A stretch of DNA of 64,000 bases from NCBI GenBank assembly GCA_027487815.1, contig JAIYCW010000009.1:1-64000 (forward strand), written 5' to 3'. Positions 56,180-64,000 of this stretch are shown here, piece by piece. The DNA is from Burkholderiales bacterium. GTDB lineage: Bacteria > Pseudomonadota > Gammaproteobacteria > Burkholderiales > Burkholderiaceae_E. The notes beneath the pieces were generated by a model, which had not been told where the DNA came from, made no database searches, and was given only the letters and a program-made list of their open reading frames with translations. Positions within the stretch are counted from its first letter, which is position 1. Every line of letters starts with the position of its first letter. The position numbers and the translations under genes were made by a program.

Positions 56180-56948
56180 CGATGAACCCGTGGCGCGCGG
56201 CCGTTTGCGCGAGCTGCTTGCCGACCTCGCACCTGAGTTTGCCCACCGCATCGTGGGCGAAGCGGCTAACGCGCCCGAAGCACTGTCCCAGATAGATGCG
56301 GTGAATCCGCAGATAGTCCTGCTGGATGTGCAAATGCCTGGCATGACCGGCATTGAGTTGGCGCGCCACATCTCCGTGCGAGCTGCCAGCGGTGATGGCA
56401 CGCGCACCATGCCCCTGGTAATTTTCATTACTGCTTTTGATGAGTTCGCAGTGGATGCCTTTGATGTTCAGGCCATCGACTACATGCTCAAGCCGGTGCG
56501 GGCAGTGCGGTTGCTTGAGGCATTGAAGAAAGCGGTTACCCGCCTGCCCTCTGAGCAGGCCAGTGCGATTGATCAATTGGCCAAAGCCACCAACACCCGG
56601 CGCCGGCATCTTTCAGTGCATGAGCGTGGGCGCGTGATTCTGGTGCCGCTTGAGCAGGTGATTTACCTGAAGGCCGAACTGAAATACATCACGGTGCGCA
56701 CCCGTGAGCGCGAGTACCTCATCGAAGAATCCCTGACTTCGCTGGAAGAAGAGTTTGCCGACCGCTTTGTGCGCATTCACCGCAATGCTCTGGTAGCGCG
56801 GCCATCGATTGCAGGCTTCGAGCGGGTAACTCCCACTGGCGAAGAAGATGCGGGCGACCCGTATTGGCAAGTGGTGTTGCGCGAAGTGGCCGAGCGTTTG
56901 CCAGTGAGCCGGCGCCAGTGGTCTACAGTAAAGAACCTGGTGACCTGA
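56148..56948 (+). CDS. LytTR-type response regulator, AlgR-like
   Basis: The 266-residue regulator has a receiver (1-125) with DDE at 11-13, phosphoacceptor Asp60 in VLLDVQMPG and Lys in MLKPV. The C-terminal LytTR DNA-binding domain (about 160-262) includes LEQVIYLKAELKYITVRT, EEFADRFVRIHRNALVA and LPVSRRQW. AlgR of Pseudomonas aeruginosa has the same two-domain design and also precedes hemC. In our case a minus-strand hydrolase gene separates it from hemC. Confidence 0.93.
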   Translation: MSDAISILIVDDEPVARGRLRELLADLAPEFAHRIVGEAANAPEALSQIDAVNPQIVLLDVQMPGMTGIELARHISVRAASGDGTRTMPLVIFITAFDEFAVDAFDVQAIDYMLKPVRAVRLLEALKKAVTRLPSEQASAIDQLAKATNTRRRHLSVHERGRVILVPLEQVIYLKAELKYITVRTREREYLIEESLTSLEEEFADRFVRIHRNALVARPSIAGFERVTPTGEEDAGDPYWQVVLREVAERLPVSRRQWSTVKNLVT

Positions 56949-56977
56949 CGCAGTCTGGTGTCTGAGCGCCTTGCCCG

Positions 56978-57910
56978 TTACTTGGGCAGTGCAGTGGATG
57001 CGTTGATTTCCAGGGCTTTCCCGAGGGATTGTTTGATCTTTCCATAGGCATCTGCTCTTGCCTGCGGGTTGGGGCCCACCAAAACAGCGGCTTGGCCTGG
57101 CGCTCTGGGCACATCCTGGCGGGCGCGCACCTCGCCACCTGGCGCATCGAATCCATGCACAGCATCCTGATACACCTCAACCTGAATTTGACCGGGCGCT
57201 TGTGACTCAAGGGTTTTGGCAAGAGCAATGCACGGTGCCGCAGGCGTCCAGTTATCGGCGGCGCCAAGAAAGAACTGGGCGGGGCCCACCAGACTTTTAA
57301 TGCCTGAGCGGGCTGCTTCGCAGCCCGGGTAGAACACAAAGCTGTAGCGCGGAGCTGCCAATATGTCAGGCCAGCCCTCCTGGTTCAGCACTTCGAGCGC
57401 GGTACTGGCTCCGTTGGACCATCCCACCACGCTATAGCGGGTGCCACCAGGCTGATTTTGAACCCACCGAAAGGCATGGAGCACGTCGGCGCGCCTGATC
57501 GTCAACGTGATGCTTCGCTGAGAGGCAGGCTGCGTACAGATCTCCCGCGTGCCACGTCCGCTAAAGCTGTCTACAAAAGCAATGGTGTAGCCCAGGGCAT
57601 GAAACTCACGCTGAAAGGCAGCGCTGCGAGCATCAAGCGATCCATTGCGGCTCCACATACCGCCGCAGCCGTGAAGCGCCACGATCCATGGAGCTTGAGC
57701 TGCTTCAGCTCGCCAAATCCAGAGCCGGGCTGACTCCAGCTCGATGACTTCTGCCGCTTGATCGGGCCGTGGCTTCCAGTTCGCAACACTTGGGCGCAAG
57801 ACCTGTTCCTGGGCAGGGCTGAGGTCTTGAGTAAACCCTGTGCCGGCAGCCAGGGCAAACACCAAGGCCAACAGGTTCGCTGGATTCTTCATGGGTGTTT
57901 TGGCCTTCAA
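56978..57910 (-). CDS. exported dienelactone hydrolase-like alpha/beta hydrolase
   Basis: The 310-residue protein has a signal peptide (NLLALVFALAAGTGFTQ, cut near residue 28). The hydrolase core shows an oxyanion-type HGCGG, nucleophile GWSNG (Ser in the G-x-S-x-G elbow), an Asp in ADNWTP and a His in AVHGFDAPG. This is the arrangement of dienelactone-hydrolase-like esterases. Substrate unknown; periplasmic. An alternative start is ATG 57892. It sits on the opposite strand between the AlgR-like gene and hemC. Confidence 0.85.
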   Translation of the reverse strand: MKAKTPMKNPANLLALVFALAAGTGFTQDLSPAQEQVLRPSVANWKPRPDQAAEVIELESARLWIWRAEAAQAPWIVALHGCGGMWSRNGSLDARSAAFQREFHALGYTIAFVDSFSGRGTREICTQPASQRSITLTIRRADVLHAFRWVQNQPGGTRYSVVGWSNGASTALEVLNQEGWPDILAAPRYSFVFYPGCEAARSGIKSLVGPAQFFLGAADNWTPAAPCIALAKTLESQAPGQIQVEVYQDAVHGFDAPGGEVRARQDVPRAPGQAAVLVGPNPQARADAYGKIKQSLGKALEINASTALPK

Positions 57911-57952
57911 AATGGCTGATACACTGGAAGGGTCATTTTCAGAGAGTAGCCC

Positions 57953-58933
57953 ATGGTTTCTGGCTTGTCAGTGCCACCTATCGATTTCCCCACGCGTTTG
58001 GTCATTGCGACTCGCGAAAGTCAGCTGGCGCTATGGCAGGCGCGTCACGTGCAATCGCTGCTTCAGACGCTTTATCCGCAATGCGATGTGCAACTTCTCG
58101 GGATGACTACCCGCGGAGATCAAATTCTCGATAAAGCCCTGATGGAAATCGGTGGTAAGGGCTTGTTTACCAAAGAGTTGGAGGTGGCGCTCCAGGCCGG
58201 TGAAGCCGATCTTGCCGTGCATTCGCTGAAAGACGTGCCAATGCTGCTGCCTGAAGGCTATGAGTTGGCTGCAGTCATGCAGCGCGAGGATCCTCGGGAC
58301 GCCTTTGTGAGCAACACCTATGCGCACTTTGATGATTTGCCGCCCGGTGCGCGCGTGGGCACTTCAAGCCTGCGGCGCCATGCCCAGATTGCGGCGCGTT
58401 GGCCGCATTTGCAGCTCCTACCCGTACGCGGTAATGTGAACACGCGCTTGGCCAAGCTGGATCGGGGTGAGTTTGATGCGCTGGTGCTGGCGGCTGCTGG
58501 TTTGAAACGCCTGGGGTTTGTCCAACGGATTCGGGCAATTCTTCCTCCCGCCGATAGCTTGCCTGCGGCCGGGCAGGGCGCTTTGGGTATCGAAATTTTT
58601 TCGACTCACCCGCGGGTAAGCTTGCTCAGGCAATGGCTTGCGCCGCTGGTAGACCGGTTGAGCTGGCAGCAGGTGAGTGCGGAGCGCATGGTGTCGCGCT
58701 TGCTGGGCGGCAGTTGCCGGGTCCCGCTGGCTGCCTATGCTGAGCCGATGCCTGGTGGTGAGCTGCGACTGCGCGCACTGGTGGCCAGCCTCGACGGCAA
58801 GACCGTGATGCATGCCGAGGGAAGTTCGGCAGTGAAAAGCCTCGATGAAGCTGAGGCTCTCGGCGCTCGGGTTGCGCAGGCCTTGCTTGAGCAGGGCGCG
58901 GATAAGGTTTTGGCTGAGGTGAATTCCGTTTGA
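57953..58933 (+). CDS. hemC: hydroxymethylbilane synthase
   Basis: The 326-residue enzyme joins four porphobilinogen units into hydroxymethylbilane. Motifs are [49 protein letters not shown] and the cofactor-bearing cysteine in [13 protein letters not shown]. An AGAGAG stretch precedes ATG 57953. It leads the hemC-hemD-hemX-hemY operon of heme synthesis. Confidence 0.98.
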   Translation: MVSGLSVPPIDFPTRLVIATRESQLALWQARHVQSLLQTLYPQCDVQLLGMTTRGDQILDKALMEIGGKGLFTKELEVALQAGEADLAVHSLKDVPMLLPEGYELAAVMQREDPRDAFVSNTYAHFDDLPPGARVGTSSLRRHAQIAARWPHLQLLPVRGNVNTRLAKLDRGEFDALVLAAAGLKRLGFVQRIRAILPPADSLPAAGQGALGIEIFSTHPRVSLLRQWLAPLVDRLSWQQVSAERMVSRLLGGSCRVPLAAYAEPMPGGELRLRALVASLDGKTVMHAEGSSAVKSLDEAEALGARVAQALLEQGADKVLAEVNSV

Positions 58934-58974
58934 ACCACCTTTGCCTGACGTACGGCTGCTAAGGAGACAGTGCA

Positions 58975-59754
58975 ATGCCGGTTTGGCTGACCCATGCAGC
59001 ACCTCGCGGGGCCAGGCTTGCCGAGCAGTTGCAGCAGGCGGCGCCTGAGGTTGAGTGGATCAGTTTGCCAAGTGCAACTGTCCATAACCTTTTGCTGGGT
59101 CAGCAGGCCCCACAGCTGCCTTTATCCGCGTGGTTGGTTCTGACCAGCCCTTCAACCATTGACGCGATTGTCCAGGCCTGGGGTCATCAATGGCTTGGCC
59201 GGCATCGCTTGCTGGTGGTGGGCCCGGGCTCGGCTCATCAGGCGCTTTTTCATTGCCCGCAGGCCTGGGTTTTTGCACCCCGGGTCGCACCCTTCGACGC
59301 TCAGGCGGCGGCCGCGCTTTGGCATCGGGAACGAGTTCTTGACGAAGCCCACACACGCACTGAGGTGTGGGTGTTCGGAGGTGAGTCGAGCCAAACCGAC
59401 TGGCCTGCATTGCTGGCTGGCCCCGGGGCTTACGTCAGGCTGAAAGCGGCAGTGCGCACCGAGCCCAGTGCCCTGTCGCCGCTGATACTTCGTGCATTGA
59501 GTCATGCCGCGTCCGAAGCGCGTTACCACCATTGGGTGTTGACTTCACGTCAGGCGGTGAGCTGGACCGGGCAGGTGTTGGATGCCCTGGAGGCTCCGCT
59601 TGGGGAGCACTTCAGGCGGTATCCAGCTTTGGCTTTGCACGAAGTGATTGCGCGCGAAGCGCAAGCCAACGGGTTTACCCGGGTTGAAGTGTTGGAACCA
59701 GGCCAAGCGGCGTTGATTGATCGGGTGCGTGGCCTGTTGAGTGACGGGGATTAA
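58975..59754 (+). CDS. hemD: uroporphyrinogen-III synthase
   Basis: The 259-residue enzyme cyclises hydroxymethylbilane with inversion of ring D to form uroporphyrinogen III. The family diverges strongly; visible features are LTHAAPRGARLAEQL at the start, SAWLVLTSPSTIDAIV, LLVVGPGSAHQA, VWVFGGESSQTDWPALLAGPGA and the C-terminal HEVIAREAQANGF. AAGGAGA lies upstream of ATG 58975. It follows hemC by 41 bases. Confidence 0.92.
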   Translation: MPVWLTHAAPRGARLAEQLQQAAPEVEWISLPSATVHNLLLGQQAPQLPLSAWLVLTSPSTIDAIVQAWGHQWLGRHRLLVVGPGSAHQALFHCPQAWVFAPRVAPFDAQAAAALWHRERVLDEAHTRTEVWVFGGESSQTDWPALLAGPGAYVRLKAAVRTEPSALSPLILRALSHAASEARYHHWVLTSRQAVSWTGQVLDALEAPLGEHFRRYPALALHEVIAREAQANGFTRVEVLEPGQAALIDRVRGLLSDGD

Positions 59755-59769
59755 ACGTAAACTCTCGGT

Positions 59770-60960
59770 ATGTCTACCGAGCCATTGCCCCCTCCATCTT
59801 CCTCCTCAGCGCCGCCGTCCGGAACGCTGCCTTCGCCCGAGCCAGCGTCCGTATTCCCGGGCCAAGCTGCGGCTGCACCTGCAATCTCCGCGAGCCCGGT
59901 TAGCAAGCCGGGGAGTAACTCCTGGCTCAAATTGGCGATCTTTGTTGTGGTGGGCCTGGCTTTTGTCATGAGCGTGCTGGGGTGGCAGCGTTCCGAGCGC
60001 GTGGGAAAGAACGCCGCTCGCAAACTCCAGGAAACCGAGACCCGAGCTGCCATGCTAGCCAGCCAGTTGCAAACCACCAACGACAACATGCGCGAATTGC
60101 AGGGGCGGTTTGCGGTGCTGGAAGGGCGCTTGACTGAAACCGCCGGGCAGCAGGCGCAACTCGAGCGCATGTATCGCTCGATCTCGCAAGCTGGCCTGGA
60201 CGGGGTGTTGAGCGACATTGAGCATGCCTTGAGCATTGCCGGTCAACAGCTCCTGGTCGGTGGCAATGTGTCTGGAGCATTGCTCGTACTGCAGGACGCC
60301 GAAGCGCGCCTGAAGGCGACCGATGGTGCCAGCCTGTCGAGCTTGCGCCGCTTGCTGTTGCGCGATATTGACCGGTTAAAGGCCTTGCCAAGCACCGATG
60401 TTGTTTCTGTGCTTTTGCGCCTGGATAACGTGCTTCAGGCGGTCGATACCCTACCGTTGCTCGCCAGCTTTTCTCCGGGAGCTTTGCCGGCTCAGCCTGG
60501 CGTGGCCCGGGGAACGGCGAAGGAAGGCGAAGCGACGGGACGTGCTGAAGGCGGCGCCGGGAGCCCGGTGTCCAGCTGGTCATGGCTGGGCGAATCCTCC
60601 ATGCGGACTTTGGCAAGTCTGCGCTCGGAGCTGCAGTCTCTGGTGCGGGTCAATCGCGTTGACATGCCCGAGGCGGTGTTACTCGCACCCGAGCAGAGTT
60701 ACTTTGTCCGTGAAAACCTCCGCTTGCAACTGCTCAATGCCCGGGCGGCGCTCCTGGCCCGGCAAGACTCGGTATTTCGTGGTGATATCGAACGCTCGCA
60801 AAAGTGGATTACCACCTACTTTGATTCCAGACAGATTAGCGTTAGCAACGCGGCGACCCAGCTGCGTCAATTGCAGTCCAGCCGGGTCAGTGTGGAGCTG
60901 CCATCGCTGGCCGAGACGCTTTCCGCGGTCCGGGCTTTACGCACGGGGCGTGCGCCGTGA
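59770..60960 (+). CDS. hemX: HemX, uroporphyrin-III C-methyltransferase-like membrane protein
   Basis: The 396-residue protein has a Pro/Ala-rich cytoplasmic start (1-55), one transmembrane helix (about 56-74, LAIFVVVGLAFVMSVLGW), and a periplasmic part starting with coiled coil. The HemX core has LGESSMRTLASLRSELQSLVRVNRVDMPEAVLLAPEQSYFVRENLRLQLLNAR. Despite its old name it has no methyltransferase domain. Role in heme synthesis is accessory. The stop overlaps the hemY start (GTGA). Confidence 0.92.
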   Translation: MSTEPLPPPSSSSAPPSGTLPSPEPASVFPGQAAAAPAISASPVSKPGSNSWLKLAIFVVVGLAFVMSVLGWQRSERVGKNAARKLQETETRAAMLASQLQTTNDNMRELQGRFAVLEGRLTETAGQQAQLERMYRSISQAGLDGVLSDIEHALSIAGQQLLVGGNVSGALLVLQDAEARLKATDGASLSSLRRLLLRDIDRLKALPSTDVVSVLLRLDNVLQAVDTLPLLASFSPGALPAQPGVARGTAKEGEATGRAEGGAGSPVSSWSWLGESSMRTLASLRSELQSLVRVNRVDMPEAVLLAPEQSYFVRENLRLQLLNARAALLARQDSVFRGDIERSQKWITTYFDSRQISVSNAATQLRQLQSSRVSVELPSLAETLSAVRALRTGRAP

Positions 60961-62255
60961 GGTGGCTGGTATGGATGGTGCTCACCGTTTCGGCGGCGGT
61001 GGGATTGGCTTTGCTGATGCGCTTCAATCACGGCAACGTGGCCGTGCTTTGGCCGCCATGGCGTATCGATTTATCGGTAAATCTCGCACTTGTCATCGTG
61101 CTCGCAAGCTTTGTCGCAATACATCTGCTGTTGTTGGCCATTGGCAAGGCCTTGGAGTTGCCGCTCAAGGTGCGTCAGTATCGTGAAGGCAAGGCGCGTG
61201 ATACCGGAGTGGCGGCGCTTCGCGACGCCTTGGTGGCCTTGTTCGAGGGCCGCTTTGGGCGAGCCGAGCGGCTGGCTCAGCAGGCTCGCGAGCAAGCCGA
61301 TCTGGCCTTGCCTGCGGCATTGATTGCTGCGCGCGCCGCGCATCGTATGCGGGAGCCCGCCCGGCGTGATCGTTGGCTTGAAGCGATCGAAACGCAGGCG
61401 AGTTCGGATCAGGTCAAGCGGGTGAGTGAAGCGGAGTTTGCAATTGATGATGGCCGGCCATTGGATGCGGTGCAATCTATTGCAGGCCTTCAACATGGCG
61501 GGGTGCGGCACATCCATAGCCTGCGCCTGGCGCTCAAGGCAGCCGAGCAAGCCCAGGACTGGCCCCGAGTGCTGCAGCTGGCCCGCCAGTTGGGTAAGCG
61601 TGATGCCTTGCACCCGACGGCCTCGCGCGGTCTGCGCGTGCGCGCGATTCGGCATCAGTTAAGCGCCTTGCCCCAGGCCGATGCGGTAGAGCGGTTCTTC
61701 AATCAGTTGCCGCCCGATGAGCAATCCGAGCCAGAAGTAGTGGAGGCTGCGGCGGCAGCAATGGTGCGTACCGGCGCCAGTAAGGCAGCCTGGAAGTTGA
61801 TCGAGCAGGCCTTGGGGCAGAGATGGTCGAACACCCTGGCCCGGCTCTTTATGGAGCTGCCGATGCTGGTGTCGCGTGACAAGCTCATGCGCGCTGAACG
61901 CTGGATGGAGCGCTTTCCCGAGGAGCCGGAACTGCAGCTGATTCTCGGGGAACTATGCATGGTCGAAGCGCTGTGGGGCAAGGCCGAGGCGTTTTTGAAA
62001 AAAGCGGCTCAGTCGCCCCCAACTGCTGCCAGCGCGCATCTTCAACTGGCCATTCTGAACGAGCGCCTGGAGCGCCCGGCCCGCAGCGCCGAGCATTACC
62101 GCAAAAGCGCGCTGCTTTTCAGTGGCAGCTCAGACGCAGCGCCCGCCATCCACCTCGAGACAAGCCCCGGTGATGAACTCAGCCTCGTCCGAGGCGAGAA
62201 ACAGGGCCGCGTTGGCGATGTCGCGCGGTTGGGAGAGGCGTCCCAGGGGAATTGA
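60957..62255 (+). CDS. hemY: HemY, TPR-containing membrane protein of the heme operon
   Basis: The protein has 432 residues from GTG 60957. There are two N-terminal transmembrane helices (WLVWMVLTVSAAVGLALLM; LALVIVLASFVAIHLLLLAI), then a HemY_N region (FEGRFGRAERLAQQA) and a TPR-rich cytoplasmic/periplasmic part. The last about 42 residues (from about 390) are encoded antisense to the end of the SDR gene and look unrelated to HemY, so the original stop seems lost and the gene reads into its neighbour. Function is accessory to heme synthesis and unproven. Confidence 0.9.
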   Translation: MRWLVWMVLTVSAAVGLALLMRFNHGNVAVLWPPWRIDLSVNLALVIVLASFVAIHLLLLAIGKALELPLKVRQYREGKARDTGVAALRDALVALFEGRFGRAERLAQQAREQADLALPAALIAARAAHRMREPARRDRWLEAIETQASSDQVKRVSEAEFAIDDGRPLDAVQSIAGLQHGGVRHIHSLRLALKAAEQAQDWPRVLQLARQLGKRDALHPTASRGLRVRAIRHQLSALPQADAVERFFNQLPPDEQSEPEVVEAAAAAMVRTGASKAAWKLIEQALGQRWSNTLARLFMELPMLVSRDKLMRAERWMERFPEEPELQLILGELCMVEALWGKAEAFLKKAAQSPPTAASAHLQLAILNERLERPARSAEHYRKSALLFSGSSDAAPAIHLETSPGDELSLVRGEKQGRVGDVARLGEASQGN

Positions 62256-62888
62256 GCCCACAAATTTGGCGCGCATTTCAGGCGTATCCTGGCCCATGAA
62301 AGTTGCCAGCAAAGCGGTCTCTCCCGCCACAGGATTGATCACGTTGACCCGAATTTTATGGGGTGCCAATTCCACCGCCATTGAACGCGAAGTAATGATG
62401 ACCGCCCCTTTGGTGCCGTTGTACCAGGTGAGCCCTGGCCGCGGCCGCACGCCAGCGGTGGATGCAATGTTCACAAACACACCGCCTCCAGCTTGCTGGA
62501 AGTAGGGCACCATCACCTGTGCGGTGGTGTAGAGGCTTTTGACATTCACACGATAGACCCGATCAAACTCGGCTTCATCCACATCAAGCAACCATTGATT
62601 GCGGTGCGATACCCCAGCATTGTTGACCACAATATCGAGTGAGCCGAAGGCTTTCAGCGTGGCCTCCAGTAGCGTTTGCACTTGCGCAGTTTCGCTGACA
62701 TTGCCTTGCACAAACTGCGCCTGACCACCTTGTGCCCGGAGTGCCTGGGCGACGCGCTCGCCGTTGGCAGCGTCGATATCATTGATGATGACCTTTGCGC
62801 CCTCTTCGATGAAGCGCAGTGCGATACCTTCGCCAAAGCCCGAGCCTGCGCCAGTGACTATTGCTACCTTGTTGGCCAAACGTGGCAT
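62130..62888 (-). CDS. SDR-family oxidoreductase
   Basis: The 252-residue dehydrogenase opens IVTGAGSGFGEGIALRF, with IINDIDAANGE giving an Asp that favours NAD, then NNAGVSH, the serine in NIASTAGVR, YNGTKGAV (Tyr and Lys of the active site) and the family C-terminus ITGACLEVDGG. It overlaps hemY tail to tail by 126 bases. An aldehyde dehydrogenase gene starts upstream on the same strand with 48 bases between, so the pair may oxidise an alcohol to an acid. Confidence 0.93.
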   Translation of the reverse strand: MPRLANKVAIVTGAGSGFGEGIALRFIEEGAKVIINDIDAANGERVAQALRAQGGQAQFVQGNVSETAQVQTLLEATLKAFGSLDIVVNNAGVSHRNQWLLDVDEAEFDRVYRVNVKSLYTTAQVMVPYFQQAGGGVFVNIASTAGVRPRPGLTWYNGTKGAVIITSRSMAVELAPHKIRVNVINPVAGETALLATFMGQDTPEMRAKFVGSIPLGRLSQPRDIANAALFLASDEAEFITGACLEVDGGRCV

Positions 62889-62936
62889 GTGTTTCTCCTT
62901 GTGGTTGTTGTCTTGAACGAGTGTCGGGCCGCTGCG

Positions 62937-64000
62937 TTAACCGTGGCGAATCGCGATGGTTTTGAGTTGGGTAAAGCCATAGAGCGCCTCGAAGCCCTTT
63001 TCCCGGCCATAGCCGCTGCCCTTGACCCCGCCAAAGGGCAACTCCACGCCGCCTCCAGCGCCATAATTGTTGATGAAAACCTGCCCGCTATGCAGCTGCT
63101 TGGCTAGCCGCAATTGGCGTGCCCCGTCGCGGGTCCAGAGCCCGGCGACCAAACCGTATGGGGTGTCGTTAGCCAGGCGTAATGCATCGGCTTCATCGGT
63201 AAAGCGCTGCACCACCAGCACCGGACCGAAGATTTCGGATTGGGTGAGGCGGCTGGATTGAGGCACATCAGCAAACAGCACCGGCGCCTGATAAAACCCC
63301 TGTTCAGGCGCATCGTCCACGACACTGCCTTGTGCCGCCACCTCGAGGCCCTCACGCTGCGCAGCGGAAAGAAAATCCCATACCACTTGTTGCTGCTTGC
63401 GTGAGACCAAGGGCCCCAGATCAAGATCAGCTGAACTTGGCCCAGCACGCAAGGCGCAGAAGCGATGCGCCAAGGCCTCAATCAGGCGATCCGCAATCGT
63501 ATCCTGCACCAACACCCGTGAGCCTGCCGAGCAGGTCTGCCCGGCATTCTGAATCACCGCATTCACCAGCACGGGGAGCGCCGCGTCCAGGTCAGCGTCC
63601 TCGAACACCAGCTGCGGAGATTTCCCCCCAAGCTCCAGAGTGACCGGGCTGGCTCGCAGTGCGCAAGCTTGGGCGACGAGTTTGCCCGTTGCAGTCGAGC
63701 CAGTGAATGACAAATGCTGAATGTCCGGATGCGCAGCCAGAGCTGCGCCAGCTTCAATCCCCAGGCCGGGTACGAGATTAAGTACGCCGTCTGGCAACCC
63801 GGCTTCGCTCGCAAGCGCTGCTACACGAAGAAGCGACAGGCAGGCGTCTTCAGCAGGCTTGACCACACAACAATTACCCGCTGCCAGCGCGGCACCCACC
63901 GAGCGCCCGAAGATTTGCATCGGGTAGTTCCACGGAATGATATGCCCGGTCACACCGTGCGGCTCGCGCAGGGTCAAGACCGTATAGCCTTCGGCATAGG
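62937..64000 (-). CDS. aldehyde dehydrogenase, N-terminus beyond the right edge
   Basis: The frame is open to the right edge, giving 353 residues plus the stop. Visible are PHGVTGHIIPWNYPMQIFGR (NAD-binding region), KPAEDACLSLLRVA, SFTGSTATGKLVAQAC, catalytic glutamate in TLELGGKSPQLVFEDADLD and cysteine in NAGQTCSAGSRVLV, then EIFGPVLVVQRF. The N-terminal about 130 residues are missing only because of the window edge; family enzymes are about 480-500 residues. It oxidises an unknown aldehyde with NAD(P) and is probably co-transcribed with the SDR downstream. Confidence 0.95.
   Translation of the reverse strand, partial: YAEGYTVLTLREPHGVTGHIIPWNYPMQIFGRSVGAALAAGNCCVVKPAEDACLSLLRVAALASEAGLPDGVLNLVPGLGIEAGAALAAHPDIQHLSFTGSTATGKLVAQACALRASPVTLELGGKSPQLVFEDADLDAALPVLVNAVIQNAGQTCSAGSRVLVQDTIADRLIEALAHRFCALRAGPSSADLDLGPLVSRKQQQVVWDFLSAAQREGLEVAAQGSVVDDAPEQGFYQAPVLFADVPQSSRLTQSEIFGPVLVVQRFTDEADALRLANDTPYGLVAGLWTRDGARQLRLAKQLHSGQVFINNYGAGGGVELPFGGVKGSGYGREKGFEALYGFTQLKTIAIRHG

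Overview
The window looks like the chromosome of a Burkholderiales betaproteobacterium, probably of Alcaligenaceae type. Support comes from two Bug/TctC-type periplasmic binding proteins, the pyrG-kdsA-eno-ftsB run, an aceE-aceF-lpdA operon whose E3 carries its own lipoyl domain, a lexA-imuA-imuB SOS cassette and a hemC-hemD-hemX-hemY operon. No taxonomic marker such as rRNA is present, so this placement is inference.

Region 1 (1 to about 4.05 kb) is the distal part of an integron gene-cassette array that enters from the left. It holds a partial antitoxin-like tail, a lipoprotein, a small unknown protein and a DMT-type exporter, all on the + strand. They are separated by three recognisable attC sites (69-131; 921-1042 continuing at 2802-2805; 3795-3925), with a doubtful decayed one ending at 4045. 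An intact IS1182-type element (1043-2798) has landed exactly at the GTT core of the middle attC and split it. No integrase gene is in the window; cassette orientation puts it to the left.

Region 2 (4.1-11.3 kb) is an accessory-looking stretch: an acyl-CoA ligase with a GDCCVxC-type small Cys protein, a secreted protein of unknown function, and a tight run of transglutaminase-like, DUF1330, NTF2-like, VOC and PhnZ-like HD proteins. A DMT exporter and a glycerophosphodiesterase follow.

Region 3 (11.3-17.5 kb) reads leftwards as lexA-imuA-imuB-glpK from a promoter region with two SOS boxes. Those boxes are shared with a divergent Bug protein. A glycine-rich RRM protein follows.

Region 4 (17.7-36.6 kb) holds ETF-ubiquinone oxidoreductase, an SDR-P450-thioesterase operon, a two-subunit 3-oxoacid CoA-transferase, a degenerate histidine-kinase-like protein, the pyrG-kdsA-eno-ftsB housekeeping block, Hsp33 and a gamma carbonic anhydrase-like protein. 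A LysR regulator precedes a CaiB/HMG-CoA-lyase/VOC/Bug operon. A saccharopine dehydrogenase-like protein and an SDR close the region.

Region 5 (36.6-50.8 kb) holds a membrane diguanylate cyclase, tRNA-Asn with its terminator, a fatty acid hydroxylase family protein, a PAS histidine kinase/FixJ-type regulator pair divergent from the pyruvate dehydrogenase operon, and a TRAP solute-binding protein.

Region 6 (50.8-64 kb) holds the TRAP membrane subunits in convergent orientation, argH, and an AlgZ/AlgR-like two-component pair upstream of hemCDXY. This recalls the argH-algZ-algR-hemC order of Pseudomonas. An SDR overlaps the 3' end of hemY tail to tail, and an aldehyde dehydrogenase is cut by the right edge.
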